DNA from: Porphyromonas vaginalis
GTDB taxonomy: Bacteria; Bacteroidota; Bacteroidia; Bacteroidales; Porphyromonadaceae
Reading direction: 5' to 3'
Assembly (NCBI RefSeq): GCF_958301595.1
Contig: NZ_CATQJU010000001.1
Span: forward strand, 1,178,001 to 1,242,000
DNA: 64,000 nucleotides
In this document: positions 48,428 to 55,321 of the stretch, one piece after another
How positions within the stretch are numbered: position 1 is the stretch's first letter
How the letters are laid out: each line of letters begins with the position of its first letter
Position numbers and translations under genes: made by a program
The notes under the pieces: model-generated
What the model was told of the DNA's origin: nothing
Databases searched by the model: none
Seen by the model: only the letters and a program-made list of their open reading frames with translations

Positions 48428-49627
48428 CTATGGCAGGGTCACTTTGTTAAGGATGCCGGTGAGGTAGGCTATCGCCAGCCCGTAGTTGGTCATCGGCACT
48501 TGCTGAGCCGTGGCGAGGTCTTGGCGGGCGACGAGCATGCGTCGGTTGAACATGCAAGCACCGCAGTGGATGACGAGGTCGTAGGGCGTGAGGTCCTCGG
48601 GAAAGTCTCTACCCGACACATGCTCTATGGTGAGTGCCTCACCGATGCGCTTGCGTAGGAGGCGGGGGAGCTTGACGGTGCCGATATCTTCGCCCTCGGG
48701 AGCGTGGGTGCAAGCCTCTGCTATGAGCAGACGGCTGGAGGGAGTGAGCCGACCAATGGCATTAGCCCCTGCGACCAGTCGCTCGAGGTCGCCACGCTGG
48801 GCACTCATGAGGATGGAGAAAGAGGTGAGCCGACAACCCTCGGGGACCAATGGCTCGACCGTGGCGAAGACTTGCGAGTCGGTGATGATGAGCTGAGGCG
48901 GAGCTGCCAGCTGTGATAGGGCTGCGGGGAGTTGCTCTGGTGTGACGCATAGCGCGTGGCAACCTCTGTCTAGCAGCGCACGAATGGTCTGTACCTGTGG
49001 CAAGATCAGTCGTCCTGCGGGTGCTGCGCTATCTTGTGGCATCACGAGGAGTACGAGATCGCCCGTTTCGCAGAGATTACCTAGGAGCGAGGGCTCCGGC
49101 TCGGATTCGTTGCGTAGCGTCCGCTTGATCGTCTCCAGTAGGGTGTCGAGGCTCTCGTCATCGTCCTGACGAAGCGTGAGCGGGGCATGGCCGAAGCTTC
49201 GAATAATTTCCTCTTGTCGCTCTAGCCACGAGCTTTGCTCTGGCAGATCGGCACGCGCAATGATCGGAAGCGTCGGCACATTAGCCTCTCGCAAAGTTGC
49301 TATGATGGGAGTGTCGAGGGTGTCCTCATGACTGAGGAGGTAGAGGACTAGATCGGCAGAGCGCAGTGCTTGCTGCGTGACCCGCTGTCGCTCGGCTCCG
49401 AGAGGGGTGTCGTCGGCCAGTCCTGGGGTGTCGACCAATAGGACGGGTCCTACGCTGGGTAGCTCGAAGAGCTTCTCCACGCTGTCGGTCGTGGTGCCAG
49501 CTTGGTCGGACACGAGCGACCGCTCTTGGCGCAGCAAGCGGTTGAAGAGCGTAGACTTGCCACTATTGACCTGCCCTACGAGGAGGAGTCGCTTACGTTC
49601 GCTGGTGCCTTTTCCCCTTGGAGTCAT
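48428..49627 (-). CDS. hydF: [FeFe] hydrogenase H-cluster maturation GTPase HydF
   Basis: HydF is the scaffold that carries the 2Fe precursor to apo-hydrogenase. The 399-aa protein has a GTPase domain (G1 LVGQVNSGKSTLFNRLL, residues 15-31; G3 VDTPGLADD, about 60; G4-like ARAD, about 120). It is followed by dimerisation and FeS domains. The cluster ligands C-T-H (EACTHAPEGED, about 308) and HCGAC (LVIHCGACMFNRR, about 353) match the CxHx(46-53)HCxxC pattern. It is the last of hydA-hydE-hydG-hydF, 12 bases after hydG. Confidence 0.94.
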   Translation of the reverse strand: MTPRGKGTSERKRLLLVGQVNSGKSTLFNRLLRQERSLVSDQAGTTTDSVEKLFELPSVGPVLLVDTPGLADDTPLGAERQRVTQQALRSADLVLYLLSHEDTLDTPIIATLREANVPTLPIIARADLPEQSSWLERQEEIIRSFGHAPLTLRQDDDESLDTLLETIKRTLRNESEPEPSLLGNLCETGDLVLLVMPQDSAAPAGRLILPQVQTIRALLDRGCHALCVTPEQLPAALSQLAAPPQLIITDSQVFATVEPLVPEGCRLTSFSILMSAQRGDLERLVAGANAIGRLTPSSRLLIAEACTHAPEGEDIGTVKLPRLLRKRIGEALTIEHVSGRDFPEDLTPYDLVIHCGACMFNRRMLVARQDLATAQQVPMTNYGLAIAYLTGILNKVTLP

Positions 49628-49639
49628 ATCCTTTATTCA

Positions 49640-51058
49640 TTAAAAGCGGAAGTCGCGCTCTCCCGCCTTGATCTGCTGGAGACGCTGCTGCGCAATGGCA
49701 CGAACTCGCTCGTTGGGGATCGTGGGGAATTGCTGCGAGATCATCTCTAGTCCCAGTTCACGGGTCGTAGGTGAGGCGTAATCCTCTAGGTACTCCTGCA
49801 GCGTGAGCAGGGCATTAGGCCCGCAGCAGTTGGATATCTGACCACTCTTGCAGAGCGACATGAAGCGATCGCCAGTACGTCCCTCGCGATAGCAAGCGGT
49901 GCAGAAGCTCGGTATGTGTCCCTGCTGGAGGAGCCAGTAGACCACCTCGTCGAGCGTGCGTGGATCGCTCACCTCAAACTGCTCTGAGTGGGCGGCCTCT
50001 GTCGTTTGCGCATAGCCTCCCACGGAGGTGCGAGAGCCTCCGCTGATCTGCGACACGCCTACGTGGAGTGCTCGCTGGCGTACTGCCTCGCGCTCACGGG
50101 TCGAGACGATGATACCGGTGTAGGGTACCGCTAGTCGGGCCACAGCTATAATATGGAGGAAGGTATCGTCGGGGATTGCCTCGGGGAAGGAGTCGAGCGA
50201 GATGTCATCGGCGGGACAAATGCGTGGCACGCTGATCGTGTGAGGTCCTACGCCAAAGGTTGCTTCCAGATGCTCCGCATGCATCATCAGACCGACGAAG
50301 TCATAGCGATAGGTACTCAAGCCAAAGAGCACGCCCAGTCCCACATCGTCGATGCCTCCCTGCATCGCTCTATCCATCGACTCGGTATGATAGGCGTAGT
50401 CGCTCTTAGGACCTCTCGGGTGTAGCTCCTCGTAGTGCTTCTTGTGGTAAGTTTCCTGAAAGAGAATGTAGGTGCCGATGCCTGCCTCGTGGAGCATACG
50501 ATACTCCTCGACAGTGGTTGCGGCAATGTTGACATTGACACGACGAATAGCCCCATTCTTATGATGTATTGAGTAGATTGTCTGGATCGACTCAAGGATA
50601 TACTCGATCGGGTTGTTGCGTGGGTCTTCGCCTGCCTCGAGAGCGAGACGCTTGTGTCCCATGTCTTGCAGGGCGATCACCTCCTGCCGTATCTGCTCCT
50701 GAGTCAGCTTGTGGCGAGGAATGGTGCGGTTCTTAGCGTGGTAAGGACAGTAGACGCAGCCGTTGATACAATAGTTAGAGAGGTAGAGCGGAGCAAAGAG
50801 TACGATGCGCTTACCATAGAAGCGTAGCTTGATCTGCTCGGCCAGTTGTGCCACTCGTTGTCGTGTCGCAGGATCCTCGGCGAGGAGGAGTACGGCAGCC
50901 TCTCGGTGATCTAGTCCATGCATCTCCGCAGCCTTGCGTAGGATATCAGAGATCACCTTCTCATCATCTTTGTATTGCTCCGCATAGCGGAGGGTGTCGA
51001 TGATTTCATCATGATTGATGAAGTCACAGGCATCGTGCGATTGCTTATTGTAACTCAT
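49640..51058 (-). CDS. hydG: [FeFe] hydrogenase maturase HydG (radical SAM tyrosine lyase)
   Basis: HydG cleaves tyrosine to give the CO and CN ligands of the hydrogenase H-cluster. The 472-aa protein has the radical SAM motif CINGCVYCPYH (about residues 96-106) within a ThiH-like domain, and a C-terminal cluster motif CTACYREGRTGDRFMSLC (about 393-410) that holds the auxiliary FeS centre. The end block SNCCGPNALLTLQEYLEDY is also typical. Both cluster sites are intact. It starts 12 bases after hydE. Confidence 0.95.
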   Translation of the reverse strand: MSYNKQSHDACDFINHDEIIDTLRYAEQYKDDEKVISDILRKAAEMHGLDHREAAVLLLAEDPATRQRVAQLAEQIKLRFYGKRIVLFAPLYLSNYCINGCVYCPYHAKNRTIPRHKLTQEQIRQEVIALQDMGHKRLALEAGEDPRNNPIEYILESIQTIYSIHHKNGAIRRVNVNIAATTVEEYRMLHEAGIGTYILFQETYHKKHYEELHPRGPKSDYAYHTESMDRAMQGGIDDVGLGVLFGLSTYRYDFVGLMMHAEHLEATFGVGPHTISVPRICPADDISLDSFPEAIPDDTFLHIIAVARLAVPYTGIIVSTREREAVRQRALHVGVSQISGGSRTSVGGYAQTTEAAHSEQFEVSDPRTLDEVVYWLLQQGHIPSFCTACYREGRTGDRFMSLCKSGQISNCCGPNALLTLQEYLEDYASPTTRELGLEMISQQFPTIPNERVRAIAQQRLQQIKAGERDFRF

Positions 51059-51070
51059 ACATTCACATTC

Positions 51071-52120
51071 TTAGCTAGTGGGAGCGTCTCCACGCCCCCA
51101 GTCTATTTGGTAACCTATCGTGTCAAGCTGTGCCCGTAGGAGGGCGACACCCTCGGCAGCCTCAGAGCCTGAGTAGGCTTTGTTGTTATAGAGAGCGTAA
51201 TCTGCTCTATGGTTTAATGGTGATAGATTGGGCATCACCACATTACATCCTGATCGTATGGCGGCTAGTCGTCCCTCGGGGTGGAGTGTGGCAACAGCTG
51301 TCGTGGCGGGGATCAGTGCCCGTGGATTGAGTAACCGACAGAGGGCGAGGAAGCGAAGCGTCATCGACAGGCTCCCCGCAGGGTAGGTCCCCAGAGGCGT
51401 GTCTTCATGAGGGATGAAAGGGCCAACGCCTATCATCTCCGGCTGCAGCCGACGGATGAAGTCTAAGTCTTGCGCTAAGTGTGCCGTAGTCTGCCCTGGC
51501 GAACCGACCATGATACCCGTCCCCACTTGATAGCCGATCTGCTTGAGGTCCCGAAGGGCTTGTAGTCGATGCTCTTGCGCCATCGTGCTGGGGTGCAAGC
51601 TTTGGTAATGCTCCTTGTCGTAAGTCTCGTGACGCAGCAGGTAGCGGTTGGCACCAGCGCGAAAGAGTGCCTCGTACTCCTCATACTCCATCTCTCCGAG
51701 TGAGAGCGTGATAGCGCACTCTGGATAGCTAGTCCGTATGTTGCGTACCAACGAGACCAAGCGCTCTCCTCGCCAATAGAGGTCTTCGCCACCCTGTAGT
51801 ACGAAGGTCCGAAAGCCTATCTCGTATCCTCTCTCGCAAGCCGACATCACTTCGTCGGCTGTGAGCCGATAGCGGGAGACGCGCTCATTGCCTGAGCGAA
51901 TGCCACAGTAGTAGCAGTCGTTGCGACAAATGTTTGATATCTCGATGAGACCGCGCAGATAGATCCTCCGTTCGAACTGCTGCTCCGCAATAGCCTCGGC
52001 ACGCACCTGAAGCTCATGCCCGAGGTGCGTGTCGTTACTGTCTAATAGAGCCTTCAGTTCAGGGATGGAGGCTGATGCTACTTGGCCTAGCGTATCACTC
52101 CTTCTCTTTATAGTTGGCAT
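51071..52120 (-). CDS. hydE: [FeFe] hydrogenase maturase HydE (radical SAM)
   Basis: HydE supplies the Fe-containing precursor for H-cluster assembly. The product is 349 aa from the ATG at 52120, giving a 26-base overlap with the hydrogenase gene; a longer in-frame start at 52189 would lie deeper inside that gene and add a sequence with no family resemblance. The radical SAM motif CRNDCYYCGIRSGN lies near residue 66, followed by FVLQGGED (about 110), YLLRHETYDKEHYQSLHP (about 160) and VGTGIMVGSPGQT (about 195). Confidence 0.94.
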   Translation of the reverse strand: MPTIKRRSDTLGQVASASIPELKALLDSNDTHLGHELQVRAEAIAEQQFERRIYLRGLIEISNICRNDCYYCGIRSGNERVSRYRLTADEVMSACERGYEIGFRTFVLQGGEDLYWRGERLVSLVRNIRTSYPECAITLSLGEMEYEEYEALFRAGANRYLLRHETYDKEHYQSLHPSTMAQEHRLQALRDLKQIGYQVGTGIMVGSPGQTTAHLAQDLDFIRRLQPEMIGVGPFIPHEDTPLGTYPAGSLSMTLRFLALCRLLNPRALIPATTAVATLHPEGRLAAIRSGCNVVMPNLSPLNHRADYALYNNKAYSGSEAAEGVALLRAQLDTIGYQIDWGRGDAPTS

Positions 52121-53594
52121 AGGTGAGGTCGATCTTCTCCACCTCTTTGAGTAGCTGGCGGCGACCAGCGAGTACATCGTTGAAGGCACTTGGTCCTGTC
52201 ACGCATCCACCGAGACAAGCCATCACCTCGACAAACTGTGTGTCAGCCTTGCCACGCTTGCCGTAAGCCTTAAGCTTGGCAACAGCCTTCTTGTCCAGAC
52301 CCGCGATCTCCTCAGCGGTAAGACGACCTACGAAGTCTTTGTACTCCTCCGTATTGCTCAGATAGGAGATGACAGCATCCTTGACACCGCCATTACGAGC
52401 GAAGGCGTGTGCCTCACGTACTGACTCGACGGTTGGCTTGTAGCCCTCTGCCGTGTTGATATCTATCTCCAGTCCCTCTAGGATAGAGCCAAGCTCCTCA
52501 AAGGTGACCACCATATCGACATCCACGTTAGGACGCTGTATCTCCTTGCGCTTAGCTACACAGGGGCCGAAGAAGACGATCTTGCTATCGGGATAAAGCT
52601 TGCGAGCGCGCTCTGCTGTGTAAACCATCGGCGAGTGTGAGCTAGAGACAAAAGGCTTGAGACCAGGTGCATGCTTATCCACCAGCTCATAGAAGGAGGG
52701 ACAGCACGAGGTCGTCATAAAGGCTTGCCCAGCCTCGATCTTCTCTACCAGCTCCTTACCCTCATGGCTTACCGTGTCCATAGCACCCTGAGCCACCTCG
52801 ATAACATCGTGGAAGCCTATCTTCTTGATCGCACCATAGACCTGCTCACGGGTTGCCTTAAACTGACCTAGGATAGCAGGAGCTACGATAGCTACGACTT
52901 GCTCGCCACGCTCTATGGCACCCAGTACGTCAAAAACTTGTGAGATCTCAAAGATCGCACCAAAAGGACAAGCATTCAGACAAGAGCCACAGTAGATACA
53001 CTTAGACTCGTCAATATGCTCGATACCATCCTCATCCTTGCTGATGGCACCCACAGGGCACGACTCCTCGCAAGGCACTGGTATGTAGACTATCGCATGA
53101 TAGGGGCAGTTCTTGTGGCACTGACCGCAACTGATGCAGACATCGTGATCGATCTGTGCCTGACCATTCTTCTTGAATGAGATACAGCTCTTCGGGCAGT
53201 TGCTCGAGCAGGCACGGCTCACACAGCCACGGCAGAGGTTAGACACCTCATAGTTGATCTGTACGCACGAGGTGCAGGCCTCATCGATGACGCAGAGCAC
53301 ATTCTCCTTCGTCGGCTGTGGGCGATGCAGAGCCGTGTGAGCATACTCAGACAGCGGGGTCAGCTCATCCTGCTCATCCTGCATATCAAAGCCTAGGAGA
53401 GGAAACATCTTATACTTCCATACGGCACGCTCCTTATGAGGGCAACAACGTCCCAGCACATTGCGCTTCTTACGAGGACTCAGCTCCAGCGGGATCCGGT
53501 CTATCGTTTTAATCAATTGGTCTTGACGCCATCTAGCCACCATGGTCGAGAGGAGCTTATGACGCACGATCATTACATTGTTTATATAAGTCAT
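52095..53594 (-). CDS. [FeFe] hydrogenase, monomeric group B type
   Basis: The 499-aa hydrogenase should reduce protons, probably with ferredoxin, to dispose of fermentation electrons. A cysteine-rich N-terminal region (residues 105-140, CTSC, CRGCVSRACSSNCPKSC) is followed by two 4Fe-4S ferredoxin motifs (CISCGQCHKNCPY, about 153; CIYCGSCLNACPF, about 198). The H-cluster domain has L1 TTSCCPSF (about 293), L2 FFGPCVAKRKE (about 343) and L3 EVMACLGGCVTGP (about 457). The N-terminal CxSC...CRGC block and the GGCVTGP end match group B rather than group A enzymes. It is first in an operon with hydE, hydG and hydF. Confidence 0.92.
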   Translation of the reverse strand: MTYINNVMIVRHKLLSTMVARWRQDQLIKTIDRIPLELSPRKKRNVLGRCCPHKERAVWKYKMFPLLGFDMQDEQDELTPLSEYAHTALHRPQPTKENVLCVIDEACTSCVQINYEVSNLCRGCVSRACSSNCPKSCISFKKNGQAQIDHDVCISCGQCHKNCPYHAIVYIPVPCEESCPVGAISKDEDGIEHIDESKCIYCGSCLNACPFGAIFEISQVFDVLGAIERGEQVVAIVAPAILGQFKATREQVYGAIKKIGFHDVIEVAQGAMDTVSHEGKELVEKIEAGQAFMTTSCCPSFYELVDKHAPGLKPFVSSSHSPMVYTAERARKLYPDSKIVFFGPCVAKRKEIQRPNVDVDMVVTFEELGSILEGLEIDINTAEGYKPTVESVREAHAFARNGGVKDAVISYLSNTEEYKDFVGRLTAEEIAGLDKKAVAKLKAYGKRGKADTQFVEVMACLGGCVTGPSAFNDVLAGRRQLLKEVEKIDLTYANYKEKE

Positions 53595-53652
53595 AGGGTC
53601 ACGTTATGTTTCAGCTTTTGACCCTCACATAGGGCGGGGTCCAAACTCTTCA

Positions 53653-53660
53653 CAAAGATA
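53653..53660 (-). promoter_or_regulatory. -7 box of the hydrogenase operon
   Basis: The minus strand reads TATCTTTG, 59 bases before the start codon. The leader contains GGGTCA...TGACCC (53610-53638), which could fold. Regulation is unknown. Confidence 0.55.
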
Positions 53661-53766
53661 CGATTAATATCTCAATCAATCACCATATATTGCTAGTCAC
53701 GCATGACAAAAATACCTTATTCTTGCGAGTGCCCCCGTGGCGGGGAGGCGAGAGCTATCGCATAAG

Positions 53767-53941
53767 GAGACTGTTGCATAAAGGCGAATCGCTGTGTTGC
53801 TTTCGGGGTTTGGCTTCGGTCACATACGGAGGTATGCTCCCTTCAGCCCTCACCCTCAGCGCCTTGCGCTTCATCCTTTCTGCAAAGTTAGGACAATCTT
53901 GCAAGCAAGATTGTGAGACTGTTGACTTTTGCAACAGTCTC
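53767..53941 (-). repeat. R1 MITE-like element, copy 9 (long form)
   Basis: A 175-bp copy, GAGACTGTTGCATAAAGG to TTTTGCAACAGTCTC, flanked exactly by ATAAG on both sides (5-bp duplication). It is nearly identical to copies 4 and 10. It lies between the hydrogenase promoter and the tRNA cluster. Confidence 0.93.
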
Positions 53942-54055
53942 ATAAGGGCACAGCTGCGCACGATGCCACCACGCATCGACAGACAAAAAAGAAGAGCCTC
54001 ACCCTCACGGATGAAGCTCTCTCAGTTCTGTTCAAAAAGATGATGCGTATAAAAG

Positions 54056-54130
54056 TGGGCCCAATAGGATTCGAACCTATGACCCTCTGTTTGTAAGACA
54101 GATGCTCTAAACCAGCTGAGCTATGGGCCC
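54056..54130 (-). tRNA. tRNA-Val (TAC)
   Basis: A 75-nt cloverleaf on the minus strand. Acceptor GGGCCCA/TGGGCCC, anticodon stem TCTGT/ACAGA with loop CTTACAA (anticodon TAC), T arm with GGTTCGAATCC. CCA is not encoded. It is first read as the promoter-distal gene of a three-tRNA group. Confidence 0.94.
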
Positions 54131-54186
54131 TTTCATATATCTAGCTCTCCAAGATACTCTAGCGACAGTGTAAGCGTGATAGGCAG

Positions 54187-54257
54187 TTGTCCTACAAGGA
54201 TTCGAACCTTGACAAACAGGACCAGAATCTGTTGTGCTACCATTACACCATAGGACA
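54187..54257 (-). tRNA. tRNA-Gln (CTG)
   Basis: A 71-nt gene. Acceptor TGTCCTA/TAGGACA, D arm with GGTGTAATGG, anticodon loop TTCTGGT (anticodon CTG), T arm GGTTCGAATCC. The base pair next to the anticodon loop is A-C mismatched, unlike the neighbouring Gln gene. Confidence 0.92.
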
Positions 54258-54403
54258 ATCTGTATCAACCTCCTGTCGATTAGCTCGTCACCATCGTGTG
54301 TGACACCCAATCACAGAGTCTCTCTAGAGAGAAGTAAATGCGTTGTATCACGATATAGTAGCAAGGGACTGTGCCTTTCTTTATTCACCCCCTGCGGGAG
54401 TCG

Positions 54404-54475
54404 TTGTCCCACAAGGATTCGAACCTTGACTGACAGAACCAAAACCTGTAGTGCTAGCCATTACACCATGGGACA
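54404..54475 (-). tRNA. tRNA-Gln (TTG)
   Basis: A 72-nt gene. Acceptor TGTCCCA/TGGGACA, anticodon stem ACAGG/TCTGT, loop TTTTGGT (anticodon TTG), T arm GGTTCGAATCC. It is a paralogue of the CTG gene 146 bases away. Confidence 0.94.
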
Positions 54476-54698
54476 AATCCTTTACTACCGACAGACACCT
54501 CTGTCATCGTTTGTGAGTGCAAAGGTAGAAAGAAAAAATCAAACCACCAAACATTTCGCCGAAAAACTTTTTCCATCTCCTTTTACATAGGGGGCGATTT
54601 TTGTTTTCGGGTGCCGGGGAGGCCCAGGGCTGAGGCGTTGTCGTCAAGACGTTTATCCCTTGATACACCTTTGAGGTAGAAAAATCCGATCCCACACA
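54476..54698. other. Intergenic region upstream of the tRNA cluster
   Basis: No gene is recognised. The minus-strand sequence TACCTTTG (54521-54528, CAAAGGTA on the plus strand) is an exact -7 box, about 45 bases upstream of tRNA-Gln(TTG), and probably drives all three tRNAs. The rest, up to the R3 copy, is featureless. Confidence 0.5.
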
Positions 54699-54788
54699 AG
54701 GCTGATACATTGTGTATAACGAACTCATCTATTCCTCGTTTGTTGTCATGTGTAGCTCCTGACAGAGTTATTATAATGTCTCAGCTTT
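54699..54788 (+). repeat. R3 repeat, copy E (uninterrupted)
   Basis: A 90-bp copy from AAGGCTGATACATTGTGTAT to TTATAATGTCTCAGCTTT. Its ends are imperfect inverted repeats (AAGGCTGATACATT... and, reversed, AAAGCTGAGACATTATAA). This is the best intact R3 and the reference for the interrupted copy at 21.4 kb. R2 copy E follows 12 bases later. Confidence 0.8.
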
Positions 54789-54800
54789 GTCTAAGGAAAC

Positions 54801-55088
54801 TCAACGTCTGCTCGTTACAATAATTTAAACTCGGCTACATATCGATACGGCACTCTGTCGGGGAAAAGTGATTTCCACGTGGGGATTTTGAAATGCCCAC
54901 GTGGAAAAGGAAAATTCTCCACGTGGGCGCGAAATAAAACTTCGGAAGAATGAAATGAAACTTCGGAGGAATCAAATGAAACTTCGGAGGAATTTTTTGA
55001 CGCCCACGTGGAAAATAAAAAATGTCCACGTGGATATTTGAGAAAGGAGGGAATCGGACGAATTTCCCCGTAAAGATATGTAAATAGG
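54801..55088 (+). repeat. R2 composite repeat, copy E
   Basis: Full copy: TCAACGTCTG...GTTACAATAATTTA head, CCACGTGG at 54876 and a CCCACGTGG at 54897 and 54918, three 21-bp units (CTTCGGAGGAATCAAATGAA type, 54940-54995), CCCACGTGG at 55003 and CCACGTGG at 55025, and the AAAGGAGGGAATCGGAC...AAAGATATG tail. The heptamer array follows directly. Confidence 0.87.
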
Positions 55089-55090
55089 GA

Positions 55091-55139
55091 TTAGAGGTTA
55101 GAGATTAGAAATTAGAGGGTAGAGGTTATAGGGTAGGGA
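55091..55139 (+). repeat. TTAGARR heptamer array E
   Basis: Seven units in phase: TTAGAGG, TTAGAGA, TTAGAAA, TTAGAGG, GTAGAGG, TTATAGG, GTAGGGA. This is the longest array in the window. A short GCTGTTGGCTAGTG stretch follows. Confidence 0.8.
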
Positions 55140-55231
55140 CTTTCTGAAGCGTTGCTAGCTGTTGGCTAGTGCCACGAGTCCTTCTAGTGTCATTAGTAGT
55201 GCTAGTCTAGCAGAGCTGGCGACATAAGAGA

Positions 55232-55265
55232 AGAGCCTGCCACGAGATGTGTCGTGACAGGCTCT
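55232..55265 (-). terminator. Terminator of the M3 peptidase gene
   Basis: AGAGCCTG-C-CACGA pairs with TCGTG-A-CAGGCTCT around a six-base loop. It lies 57 bases after the stop on the minus strand. Confidence 0.65.
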
Positions 55266-55321
55266 AGTGTAGTGTGTATCAGGTGCTAGCTGCTGCTTGA
55301 GCGGCTAGCTGCACCATGTGA

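Noticed and set aside
52121-52189. Longer HydE start at 52189
   Set aside because: The extra 23 codons lie inside the hydrogenase gene and have no family resemblance; the ATG at 52120 gives a typical HydE N-terminus.
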